Shown: positions 35,289 to 45,329 of the stretch, piece by piece
How positions within the stretch are numbered: the first letter of the stretch is position 1
Layout of the letters: each line of letters starts with the position of its first letter
Assembly (NCBI RefSeq): GCF_006385185.1
Contig: NZ_VFIX01000003.1
Coordinates: 1-64,000, forward strand
Length of the DNA stretch: 64,000 bases
Source of the DNA: Metamycoplasma equirhinis
GTDB lineage: Bacteria > Bacillota_I > Bacilli_A > Mycoplasmatales > Metamycoplasmataceae
Direction of reading: 5' to 3'
Translations under genes and position numbers: made by a program
Notes under the pieces: generated by a model
What the model was told of the DNA's origin: nothing
Database searches by the model: none
What the model saw: the letters and a program-made list of their open reading frames with translations, nothing else

Positions 35289-38200
35289 ATGACAAAATTA
35301 AAAAAGAGTATCATAACATTAACATTAATTTCAGCCCCCTTAATAGGCGCTACTTCACTTGTATCTTGCCGTGATACGAGAGAAAAAATTATTGCTCGTA
35401 CTATCAATAATTTAAATTCGCAGTTGAATAAGGTAGAAATATTTTTAAATCCAACAATTAATAAAAAAGAAAAACTAGCTTCCGAAATTACATTAACAGA
35501 TTTGATTACAAAGAAAGATTTGCCAGAAAATATTTTTGTAAGATTTGTATCTAAAAATAAAGATAATATTTCACCAATTGAAGTTGACGATAAAGCTGGC
35601 TCACTAGTTATTGAATATTATTTAGAAACCAAAAACGAAGAATTAAATGAATGAATTCAATCTAAACATCTAAAACAAAAAATTGAAGGCTTTAAAACCT
35701 TAAAAGATTTAGCAAATAAGGATTTGGAAACTGTAAATTTAACAATCGCTGAATCACAAAAATCAAAATATCTTCCATCAGAATATGCAAAAATAAACAA
35801 ATTTTTCACTTTTACATACGACAACTCAAAATATGAATTATTAAATGAAAAAAAAGCAAATGACGAAAAAGGAATTTTAGAAGTTATTTATTGAATTAAA
35901 AACAAAAATACACAAGTTGAATCTAAAAAAGAAAGCCAAACTTTTTCTAATTTTGTTACCAAATTAGATTTAGCAAAAAAAGAGGCAACTAGAAAATTAA
36001 ATGAAAAAATTAAATCAATAAATCTTAACGAACTATTAAATGTAAATCCTCTATCACTTTTAGCTTCTAAAATTACCCCCAACAATTTCGAAAAAATTGC
36101 CGACCATATTATAAATATTGAAAAGTTAGAAGCTAATGATCAAAACGGTAAGTTAAAAGTAACATTTTCAATATCTTCAGAAAACCCAGAATTAAAAGAC
36201 GTTAAATCTAATTCTATAACTGTCGAAATAATTGGTTTTTTAACAACTGAACAATCACAATCAAAAGAAAAAACCGATGATTTATTAGAAGCCCAAAAGA
36301 AATTAGACGAGGCTATTACTAAAAAAGAAATTGAATATGAATTCAAATTAAAAGATGGTTTAAAAAAGGAAGAACTTTCTCCTGATAAAATTACCTCAGA
36401 AAACTTTACTTTGTCTTTAAAAGATAATAAATATGAATTAGTTAATCTACAATTATTGCCTAATACAGAAACCGGTAAGCTAACCATTACATTTAAAGTC
36501 CAAACAAAATCTGAAAAATTTCATTTAAATGTTATTTCTTCAAATGAAATATCAATAGAAATTCAAGGATTTTTAACGAAAAACGAGTTTGACAAAAACG
36601 AGGAACTTAAGAAATTAAATTTATTAGTAGCACACGGCGATTTGCTAGTTTCAGTAAAAGATAAAGATAAATTTTCATCTTCAGAAATTGAAGCCGAAGA
36701 TTTTAAATTCAACTCTAAATATGATAGCGAAGTATTGCATATTGCACTAATTGTCGAATCGCTTGAAAATAATAAAGAAACAGGCGAAATAACAATTAAC
36801 TTTTTATTAAAATCTGAAAAAGAAGGTTTTTCTGACATACAAGTGAAAGGTAAACAAAAATTTAGCTTTATGCTAGACGAACAAAAGCGTGTTAATACAA
36901 TATTTGAATCACTTAAAATTGGCGAAAATGCAAACTATTTACCAACAAATGTGCATAAATACGGTGAATTAGAAACATACTTTAAAAATAATGAAGAATT
37001 AGCAAAAATTTTAGGAATTTGAGAAATAATTTCAAAAGCTAATGTAGATGTTGTAATAAAATCAGTTAACTTTTTTAGTAAATATGTGAAAGACAAACTA
37101 GTTATTGAATTTCATTTAATGTCGAAAGCAAATAAAACAATTGTTTCTAAAACTAGAAAAATAGAAATTTCAGTTTTAAATTTTGGAATAAAAAAGAATC
37201 TAGAAAACTTTTTAAGCCAATATAAATTAAATATTAATAATCGTAGAAAAAGCGAATTAGAAAATTACGATATTTCAAAAATTGATGATAAAGAAAAATT
37301 TATTGACCGTTATATAAAGGAAGATAAATTGTTTGCCCCCGATCTTATCTTTAGTCCTAAGGATCTTATAATTCAAAAGACTCTTCTTTCAATTGACGCT
37401 GAAAATGGAAGTGTTAAAATTAAAGTAACAATGACTTTTGAAGATGTTTCAAAAGAAGCAACATTTACGGTTTCAGGCTTTGCAACTAAGTCGCAATTAG
37501 AAAAAATTTCGAAAGAATCTGAAATCGAAAAGAATAGATTAAATGAGGAACTTAAAAAAATAGAAATCAAGTATATTGGCGAAAATCAAAAATTTTTGGA
37601 TCCCGAAGAAATTAGAGATTCACAGCTTTTAATTAGTAAATCTCAAGATGCAGTATTTTATACAACCAATAAAAAATTTAACACTGAAAAAGGCGAACTT
37701 ACTTTAACCTTCAAATTGAAATCAAGCAAAAAAGGTTTCTCACATGTAGAATCTACGGAACGCGAATTAATTGTTTCTGGCTTTTCTAAATTTGATGGAA
37801 AAAAATATATTGAAGAAATTAAAAAAGACTTTTTAGCTTCAAAAGAATACGCCGACTCTAAAAGTGACGCCATTTCTAAAGCTAATGCGAAAATCGACCA
37901 AGAACTAGTTGGTAAGAAAAAAGAATTAATTGAAGCAACAAAAGCAGGATTTGAAAAATCATTTTTAGATTTAGCAAATGGTTTCATATTAAGCGCAACA
38001 AAAACAGTTAAAGTTTTATCTTTGGGATATGGAGAAAGAGAAGAACTAAAAAAATTGTATTCCGAATTAAATAAATTAATCTCAAGCACCTCAGAAGAAT
38101 ATTTAAGCATATTATTGCAATGTGCAAAGGGCCACAAAACCCAAAGTGGCATAACTTATGATATTAATTTGGGTCGCGATTGAATCTTATCTACCACAGT

Positions 38201-38741
38201 GGGAGTTTGAGCTACAAAAATATTTAATGAAATTTCTAACTCAACAGAAACTTTTAAAAAATTAGTTGACATTAGATTTGAAGAATTTAAAGATAATTCT
38301 TTATTGAACAATGATAAAAAAACATTTGAAATTAAAAAGTTGGGTATTGCAACACTTGAGCATATACTGGAATACTATAAACATTTAAATTGACAATATT
38401 TGATTCATGGACAAACTCAAGAAGTTCAGCCAGATTATAACGGTGTAGGGCCAGGGAAAGTCAATTTATTAACCAATGGCTGAACACCATTATTCAATGT
38501 TGAAAAATTCTATAAATCACAAGGATATATTAACGAATCTGGAAATGATTTATACAATAAACTAGATAAATTTATTGCTGATAATAATCTAAAAAAAGAG
38601 GATAAAGAACCATTATATAAATTGCTACATGAAATTCTATGGCCTATTACTAATTGCATAACAATTTATAATCCTATTTTAAGAGATGTACTTCAAAATA
38701 GTCTTTTACCGGCATTAAAACAAATAAATAATGCAAAATAA
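35289..38741 (+). CDS. Large repeat-domain surface lipoprotein (Lipoprotein_17-like)
   Basis: The 1150-residue protein has a clear lipoprotein signal ending ATSLVSC (Cys27). From about residue 100 to 840 it consists of about eight diverged units of 90-110 residues. Each unit ends in the strand pair GxLxVxFxLKSxKxGFS...hxVxGFxT, centred near residues 131, 217, 314, 426, 519, 624, 726 and 827. This matches the mycoplasma variable surface domain called Lipoprotein_17. The last 300 residues form a separate domain with several Trp and are not repetitive. It should be exposed on the cell surface, perhaps as an adhesin or decoy antigen. AAGGAA precedes the ATG. Confidence 0.87.
35590..37800 (+). repeat. 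Tandem protein-level repeat units in lipoprotein
   Basis: About eight diverged units of roughly 270-340 nt can be aligned at protein level by the ending GF(L/A/S)(T/S)K. DNA identity between the units is low, so they are old duplications and not recombination-prone direct repeats. Confidence 0.65.
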
Positions 38742-38747
38742 TAAAAC

Positions 38748-38773
38748 AAAAGCCTCACTAGCGGGCTTTTTTA
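38748..38773. terminator. Bidirectional terminator between lipoprotein and exonuclease
   Basis: AAAAGCC and GGCTTTT flank a 9-nt loop with further A and T runs outside. It overlaps the end of the exonuclease gene and separates convergent genes. Confidence 0.75.
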
Positions 38774-39651
38774 ATTGATTGTTCAATTTTATGTCTTAAA
38801 TAAAATAGTTGATATTCATTCAAAATATTTTCTGCATTATCAGAAAGATTGATTTGCGACACTGAAAGTCTGTTTAAAGTTGGCATTTTTAAATCAAATT
38901 CAGTACACAAAGTCGCAATATATTTATCTCGCATTGCATTTTGTTTATATTCGCTTAATTTTTTAGCAATGGTTGGTTTAATTAATTCTAGATTTTCATA
39001 TATATTTTCTAATGTGTAATATTCGCTTAGTAGGTTTGTCGCATATTTTGGCCCAATTCCTGGAACACCCTTAAAATTATCGCTATTATCCCCAACAAGA
39101 GCTTTATAGTCAATAACTTGATCAGGATTGAAATCATAGTATTCATTAAAATTAAAATCAGTTATTAATTTCATTTCACCATTAATTTTTTTAATGATTG
39201 CTGTTCGCTTATCAATTAATTGATTTAAATCTTGGTCAGCTGAAAAAATTAAAACATTTACATTAGTATAATTAATTTTTGCTTTAGCAACAATATCATC
39301 AGCTTCATATCCATCACAATATTGATTTTGAATGTTTAGCGCCGAAAGTAATTTTTGAATTAAATCAAGTTGTAGATAAAATTCACGTGGCGCTTTTTGT
39401 CTGCCAGCTTTGTATCCATCGAAAATTTCATGCCTAAAGGTTTTAATATGTGAGTCAAATGCAACGTATATGTAATTTGGTTTGTAATCTTTTAGTAACA
39501 AAAGCAAAGTATTAAAAAACGCTACTATTGCATTAGTTTCAAATCCATCATTTGCTTGCAAAATTTTTTCACTTTTATATGCTGTTGCATAATATGAACG
39601 ATATGCAAGGTATGTTCCATCTATAACAAGTAAAATTTCTCTTTCATTCAT
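38758..39651 (-). CDS. Stand-alone 5'-3' exonuclease (PolA N-domain type)
   Basis: The 297-residue protein is the 5' nuclease domain of DNA polymerase I without the polymerase, the usual form in mycoplasmas. It should remove RNA primers and flaps. Metal-binding acidic residues lie in LLVIDGTYLAYRSY, CDGYEADDIVAKA, SADQDLNQLI and VGDNSDNFKGVPGIGPKYA, the last with the helix-hairpin-helix. The start at 39651 was chosen over 39666 because it overlaps the dnaE stop as TAATG, and AAAGAGAAAA lies before it. Coupling with dnaE makes functional sense in Okazaki fragment processing. Confidence 0.92.
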   Translation of the reverse strand: MNEREILLVIDGTYLAYRSYYATAYKSEKILQANDGFETNAIVAFFNTLLLLLKDYKPNYIYVAFDSHIKTFRHEIFDGYKAGRQKAPREFYLQLDLIQKLLSALNIQNQYCDGYEADDIVAKAKINYTNVNVLIFSADQDLNQLIDKRTAIIKKINGEMKLITDFNFNEYYDFNPDQVIDYKALVGDNSDNFKGVPGIGPKYATNLLSEYYTLENIYENLELIKPTIAKKLSEYKQNAMRDKYIATLCTEFDLKMPTLNRLSVSQINLSDNAENILNEYQLFYLRHKIEQSIKKAR

Positions 39652-42620
39652 TATTTTCTCTTTCATTCTTTAATAGTTAAATTATCTCCAGTTTTTTTAA
39701 TAACCTTTACTTCAACCGGTTTATCTTTAAGTTCTTTTCACTCATTAAATATAGTTTCATTTGCGTTTCAAATATAACCGAAGACATTTTGTGAACTATC
39801 TTGTAATTTTAACAATATATATTGCTTACCTGTTTTAGCAGTTGCATATTTTATACTTGTGCATAATACGGTTAAAACATATTCATTGCCAATATGCAAA
39901 TCTGCTAAACGGTTCCCTTGCGTCTCAAAATTATATTTCCTTATTAAATTGTAATTTTGGCCTAACAAGTTTTCTTCGTTTTCTTGTTCCAATTTTTGAT
40001 TCTGCTCAATAATTTTATTTGGTTTATATTTATTTATAGTATCTATTAATTCCGACGCAGGCTTATTTTTATTATATTTTACGAAGAGTAATGTGTCATC
40101 ATTATCATGCTCAATTTCGTTTAAAAGTGTAGCTTGATTATATCCAAAATTACGCATCGCACTTGCTTCAATTAAAGTTTTAATTGCGGCCATTCCCACT
40201 GATTTTACATTATTCAAACATAGTAACATATGTAAAAAATTAATATATCCATTATTTGCATTACGATTTGCGACAATGCTTCTTACAATTTCGGGACCAA
40301 CGCCTTTTACCATGTTTAAGGGTAAAATAATAGCATTATCTTTTATTATGGCGTTTTCCTCAGATATCATAATATCTGGCGAAATAACTTTAATACTCAT
40401 CTTTTTGGCTTCATTAACATATTTTGATATAGTGTCATGCGCACCATGTGCTGAAGAAATACAAGCAGCATAAAATTCAAGTGGATAATGTCCTTTTAAA
40501 TAAGCCATTTGATACGTCAAAATTGCATATGAAACAGCGTGAGATTTATTAAAACCATAGTCAGCAAATTTTTCAATACTATCAAAAATTTTGGATGCTA
40601 TTTCTAATTCATAACCGTTAGCGACCGATTTTTTAATGAATAACGATTTACTATTTTCCATTTCATTAATTTTCTTTTTAGAAATGATCCTTCGAAACAT
40701 GTCAGCTTCTGTAAATGTCATATTTGCGACAACTTGTGCAATTTGCATAATTTGTTCCTGATAAATGATTATTCCGTATGTATCTTTAACAATTTTGTCA
40801 TATTCTACACTAATTTTAGGGATTTCTTCATAGCCTGCTTTACGTTTAGCGTAACTCGGAATATTTATCATCGGACCTGGTCTATTTAGCGAAATGATAG
40901 CAACAATATCGTTAAAATTGCTTACACCAATTTTAGCTAATGCTCGCATCATTATTGGACTTTCAACCTGAAAAATGCCAATTGTGTTTGCTTGCGATAA
41001 AATTTCAAAAGTTTTTTTATCATTTAATGAGATGTTATTTAAATCAATATTAATGTTTTTTGTTTTTTTGATTAGATTTAGAATTTCTTTAATGGTTGAT
41101 AAAGTTTTTAAACCCAAAATATCCATCTTTATTAAACCAAAGTCCTCTAAGTATTCCATACTTATTTGTGTTTGATGCATTCCATTTTCAATTTTCAAAA
41201 TCGGAGCAAATTCAATGATTGGCTTTTCACTTAGAACTAATCCTGCCGCGTGCGTTCCGGTTTGTCTATAATATCCCGAAATTCTTTGTGTAATGTTTAA
41301 AATATTCTTAATAACTTCAATATCAGCGCTAACTTTTGACAATTCAAACGCAAATTTCTTATTTGATTTAAATTCTTCTAAAATATCACTATCAGTGCTT
41401 GAGATTAATTTGGAAATGTTATCAATATCTTTAGGTTTAATTTCGTATACTCTTAATACATCACGTAGAGCGGATTTTTTTCCAAGCGAAGCAAAAGTTA
41501 CAATATTAGCTGAATTTTCATTACCATATTTATTATTCAAATACTGTATAACTTCGTTACGCCTATCATCTTGTACATCAATATCAATATCTGGCATTGA
41601 TATTCTTTCAGGATTTAAAAATCTCTCAAAAATTAATCCATATTCCATAGGATTCACATTAGTAATGCCAATTAAAAAGCTAATTAATGATCCACACGCG
41701 CTACCTCTGCCTGGGCCAATTGCTATATCGTTATCTTTTGCTCATTTCACTCAATCAGCGATTATTAAAAAATAATCTTCAAAGTTTAATTTTTTAATAA
41801 TCGAAAATTCATGATTTAGCCTTTTAATGTATAAATCAGATCTTTTTTCTGGCGCAATCTTTTTTAAAAAATTTTCGGATATTAATTTTCTAAGATATTT
41901 AGATGAATCAATATTTGCCACATTTTGAAATTTAGGCAATGCAAATCCAAATTCGGGAAAATCAAAATATAATGATTTAGCAAATTCATTAGTTTGAATG
42001 ATCAATTTATCATTATTTGAAATTGAAGGTAAATATTCATCGTATATTTCGCGAAATTCATTATCTTTATTCATTGAATTTAAAACGTTAATGATTTTAT
42101 TATCGTCAAAATTCAAAATTGCATTATGGTTAATTAATAAGCATCTTTCAAAATGAGATTTTAGTAATTCATTGTTTTCGATATCAGTTGGCAAGATCCC
42201 GAAATAATAATTATTTTTGTTAATAAATTTATGTGTTTTTTTATAGTATCCAAATAGAGGGTGATCAATTCAAATTAGATTTCCAAACGTGTTTATATCT
42301 TCGATTAAGATAAATTTTTCGGATAGTAGTTTGCATGAAAGTCGCTTTAGCAGCGAAAAATCTTGATGATTTCTAGCAAAAACTATAAAACGATATAAAT
42401 TATCATCAATTTTAACATTAGCATCAAGTCCAAAAATTGGTCTTAAATTTTTTTGTTTTGATATTTTTAGAATTTCGCCCATACTAAAAAAATTGCTGTG
42501 CTCAGTTACAGCAAAGTATTTTTGTTCATTTTTAATTAAAATATCTATAAATTCCGATACTTGAATGCAACTTTCTAGAAAAGAATACGTAGTATTTAGA
42601 TGTAAATTAATTAACTTCAT
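39651..42620 (-). CDS. dnaE: DNA polymerase III subunit alpha (DnaE)
   Basis: The 989-residue protein is a C-family replicative polymerase. An N-terminal PHP domain (about 1-210) is degenerate: NLHLNTTYS and VTEHSN stand where HxHSxYS and TDHxN are expected. The polymerase core has GPGRGSACGS, the catalytic SMPDIDIDVQDDRR (Asp344, Asp346) and GFNKSHAVSYA. The C-terminal OB domain includes KTGKQYILLKLQDSS. No 3'-5' exonuclease domain is present, so this is DnaE and not PolC. A TATAAT box ends 6 nt before the ATG and suggests a leaderless message. Confidence 0.95.
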
Positions 42621-42626
42621 ATTGTA

Positions 42627-42632
42627 ATTATA
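42627..42632 (-). promoter_or_regulatory. -10 box TATAAT before dnaE
   Basis: On the minus strand a perfect TATAAT ends 6 nt before the dnaE ATG. There is no ribosome-binding site between, which fits leaderless initiation. Confidence 0.6.
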
Positions 42633-42935
42633 ATGGTTTTGAATGTCAAAAATAATTAAACAAAAAAATTAGCGAAAAAAAGTGATTTTTTTCATTTTTA
42701 TGCTAACTATATAATTAAAAAATACTAACAATAAATGACATAAATTAACGACTAAAATTGTTAATAATTATGTTTTATTTTTAAATTACTCTTATTTTAT
42801 GAATAATACAAAAAATGTCTATGTTTATAAGCGACTAAAGTAATTAACAAACGTTAGAAAAGTAAAATAAAAAGTATTTTTATATATCTTTTGCCATATA
42901 GAATAATAGTACTTAAAAACGCAAAAGGAGGGAAT
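42633..42935. other. Divergent intergenic region dnaE / dnaB
   Basis: This strongly AT-rich stretch lies between two divergent replication operons. It holds a plus-strand TATAAT at 42710-42715 and the AAGGAGGG ribosome-binding site of the next gene. No coding frame or RNA gene was seen. Confidence 0.6.
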
Positions 42936-43823
42936 ATGAATAACGGATTTTATATTGAAAATTCAACTAGCATAAATTCAAATGACCTTCAGAACTTGCG
43001 TTTATTTTACGGCCCTATAATTGGTAATAATGCTATTTTATTATATGAACACTTACTTGATTTACATAATTTATATGCTAAAAACCAGCGTCATGATTTT
43101 TGTGAAACTTTTGAATTTTTGCTCTTAGATGAAAATTTGTTAGCTTCATGCAAAGAAAAATTAGAAGGTGTAGGTTTGCTAAAAACATATCAAATTAGTG
43201 ACGGTAGTTTGCTATTGGAGTTATTAAAACCTTTAAGTGCAAATCAATTTATTAAAAACGAGTTTTTATCTTGTTTAAGTAAAAACAAAATAGGGGAGAA
43301 GAAATTTTTAGAAATTATGGCAAAAAAGGCTGAGATTTGTTTTGATAAAACAAAAATGAAGGAAGTATCAAAAAAATCGTTTGATGTTTTCGATATTAAA
43401 GCAATTGATTTTAAAGATAAACCAAAATGCAATATTTCTTTTACAATTCATGACTTTGAATTGTTAAAAGATATTGTTACACCAGAAGAGTTTATCGTTG
43501 CTTTCACCGAACTGGAATTAAGTCCTACGCAAATTTTGATGATCAATCGTTTAAAACAGTTGAAATTTGATAGCGCATCAATTAATTCATTTATATATTA
43601 TTCAATAAGAATTAATAATGCAATTGTTTGTAAATATATCGAAACAATTGCTAATGATTATGCTAAAAGAAACTTATTTAACGCCCAAAAAATTGATTTG
43701 GAATTAAAAACATCTTATATGTCAAAAACTAATCACCATAAATTTCAAGATCTAAATGAGGCAAGAAAATATTCTGAATCTGATATTCTTGAAATTTCAA
43801 ATGAAGAAGAATGAGAAAATTAA
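42936..43823 (+). CDS. dnaB: DnaB-type replication initiation / helicase loading protein
   Basis: The 295-residue protein resembles the Gram-positive DnaB/DnaD group, which helps load the replicative helicase. The N-terminal winged-helix-like part contains LRLFYGPIIGNNAILLYEHLL at about residues 20-40, the typical opening of mollicute DnaB-like proteins. The C-terminal DnaD-like helical part includes LSPTQILMINRLKQLKF. It is followed 29 nt later by a DnaI-like gene, the same order as in Firmicutes. A strong AAGGAGGG selects the ATG at 42936 over an upstream TTG. Name confusion with the E. coli DnaB helicase should be avoided. Confidence 0.78.
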
Positions 43824-43852
43824 TTTATATTAATATTTTATAAGGAGGAATT

Positions 43853-44770
43853 TTGTTAGATAAAGACATTTTTAGTGGCTTTTTATCGGATACTTTAAAA
43901 GACTTTGATCCCGAAAAAGAAAAAGTCAAAATTTTATCTCATCCTCTAGTTATTCAATTATTAAGCAAATTGAAGTTAAACGAAATGCAAATTAATAAAA
44001 ATATGAATTTGCTACAAAAATACTATGATTATGTTGAAGATAAAAACGAAGAACCACGTTGAAAAATATATTTAGACCAATATGGAAATCTAGTGCTTGA
44101 TTTTACTAACGGAAAAAGTTTTGTTAAGCAAAAAATGCTAAATAATTTTTTATTGACAAGTATTACTCCTTTAGATGCCGATCTGGAGGCGTATTTTAGA
44201 ATTCCCGATAAAAGCAAGCCTAAAAAAATCATGCAAGATGCCAATAACGCACTGCGTCATTTTAGTCCACTTATTTATGCAGATATTAAAAAAATTACTG
44301 ATACCGAAAATAAAAACTATAGTAAAGGGCTATTTTTAGTAGATAGTAACTTTAAAAGCGCAAAAGCAATTTTTCAATATTTAGCTGTCATTTTTGCTAC
44401 TAACAAAAATAAAACAGTTGCATTACTAGACGAAAGCTCACTTTTTAATCATTACTATCAGTTACTTTCAAATCCTGAAGGTCAAAATAATTTATCAAAT
44501 TTATTAGTTCAAGTTGACTATTTATTCATTGATCGTTTTAGCGTATTTAGTAAACCTGAATGATATATCAATTTATTGATTGATATTTTAATGAAAAGAG
44601 AAGATGAACGCAGACATACTTTTATCAGTTCATTAATAGATATCACAAACGATTCAATCAATATTATTTTCCATCACAAAAACGCTAATACTATCGGAAT
44701 AAAAAGAATAGAAAATTTGTTTAAGAATTTAATTAATCGTTTGACAATTAAACACATTGCAAATAAATAG
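43853..44770 (+). CDS. dnaI: DnaI-like helicase loader with degenerate P-loop
   Basis: The 305-residue protein has the DnaI arrangement: an N-terminal helical region (about 1-70) with WKIYLDQYGNLVL, then a RecA/AAA-like domain. Where Firmicutes have a P-loop of type GxxGxGKT this protein reads GLFLVDSNFKSAKAIF, which keeps only one Lys. The Walker B position reads YLFIDRFS where DD is usual. The frame is intact and well conserved at both ends, so it is not a pseudogene. The start is TTG, chosen because of AAGGAGGAA. It is cotranscribed with the DnaB-like gene. Confidence 0.72.
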
Positions 44771-44882
44771 AGAAATATTGAATTTATTGATTTTTTCTTT
44801 GATTTTCGCTTTAAAAATATTAAAATTCATTGAAATTAAGTAATTTTTTTAATGATTTTATCAATGCGATTTTAATTAGTAT

Positions 44883-44888
44883 TATAAT
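44883..44888 (+). promoter_or_regulatory. -10 box TATAAT of a possible short transcript
   Basis: A perfect TATAAT lies 30 nt upstream of the terminator stem at 44918. A transcript from here would be only about 50 nt. The -35 region is weak. Confidence 0.35.
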
Positions 44889-44917
44889 AAATGTATATTT
44901 CCAAGAAAATATAGTAT

Positions 44918-44943
44918 AAAGCGTACCCTCTACGCTTTTTCTT
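44918..44943 (+). terminator. Terminator downstream of dnaB-dnaI
   Basis: AAAGCGTA and TACGCTTT form a perfect 8-bp stem with a 5-nt loop and are followed by a T-rich tail. It is 148 nt after dnaI. Confidence 0.85.
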
Positions 44944-45046
44944 TCTTTATTTTTACTCAATTTTATTGCTTAATTTATATTGAAAACATTGAGTTATTTC
45001 AATTGCGTTTTTTAATTCTTTTTATTAACAAAAATTCTTTTTATAT

Positions 45047-45052
45047 TATAAT
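45047..45052 (+). promoter_or_regulatory. -10 box of tRNA-Cys/tRNA-Arg operon
   Basis: TATAAT lies 23 nt upstream of the first tRNA base. No good -35 box was seen. Confidence 0.55.
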
Positions 45053-45075
45053 AATAATTGCAATTATGGCCATGT

Positions 45076-45150
45076 GCCACCATAGCCAAACGGCCAAGGC
45101 ATAGGTCTGCAACACCTTGATTACCGGTTCGAATCCGGTTGGTGGCTCCA
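45076..45150 (+). tRNA. tRNA-Cys (GCA)
   Basis: The acceptor arms GCCACCA and TGGTGGC pair fully, and the T arm reads CCGG-TTCGAAT-CCGG. The anticodon loop is CTGCAAC, with anticodon GCA. The CCA end is encoded. Confidence 0.93.
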
Positions 45151-45153
45151 AAT

Positions 45154-45230
45154 GCGCCCGTAGCTCAATTGGACAGAGTGTTTGGTTACGGCCCAAAAGG
45201 TTGCGGGTTCGACTCCTGCCGGGCGCGCCA
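45154..45230 (+). tRNA. tRNA-Arg (ACG)
   Basis: The acceptor arms GCGCCCG and CGGGCGC pair. The anticodon stem TTTGG/CCAAA encloses the loop TTACGGC with anticodon ACG. The T arm is GCGGG-TTCGACT-CCTGC. CCA is encoded. The first anticodon base would be changed to inosine by TadA if it is to read all CGN codons. Confidence 0.93.
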
Positions 45231-45247
45231 TTTCAGGAAACTGACTT

Positions 45248-45275
45248 ATAGATGCTCATAGAAGCGTCTATTTTT
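45248..45275 (+). terminator. Terminator after tRNA-Cys/Arg
   Basis: ATAGATGCT and AGCGTCTAT form a 9-bp stem (one G-U) with a 6-nt loop and a T5 tail. Confidence 0.82.
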
Positions 45276-45283
45276 CTTTATTT

Positions 45284-45310
45284 TTAGCAATTAAGTCATT
45301 AAAGTGCTAA
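45284..45310 (+). promoter_or_regulatory. CIRCE operator (HrcA-binding site)
   Basis: TTAGCAATT, a 9-nt spacer and AAGTGCTAA match the CIRCE consensus TTAGCACTC-N9-GAGTGCTAA with the exact spacer. A further half-site, TAGTGCTAA, follows directly at 45313-45321. An extended -10 (TGCTAAAAT, 45305-45313) overlaps the right arm, so HrcA bound here would block transcription of its own gene. Confidence 0.85.
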
Positions 45311-45329
45311 AATAGTGCTAAGGTAAAAT

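Larger units (their letters stand above)
44771..45075 (+). other. Intergenic region with small promoter-terminator unit
   Basis: No gene was seen. It holds a promoter-like TATAAT (44883-44888), a strong terminator (44918-44943) and the tRNA promoter (45047-45052). Confidence 0.6.

Noticed and set aside
42644..42649. TTGACA (minus strand) as -35 box of dnaE
   Set aside because: Its spacing to the TATAAT at 42627-42632 is only 11 nt, too short for a normal promoter.
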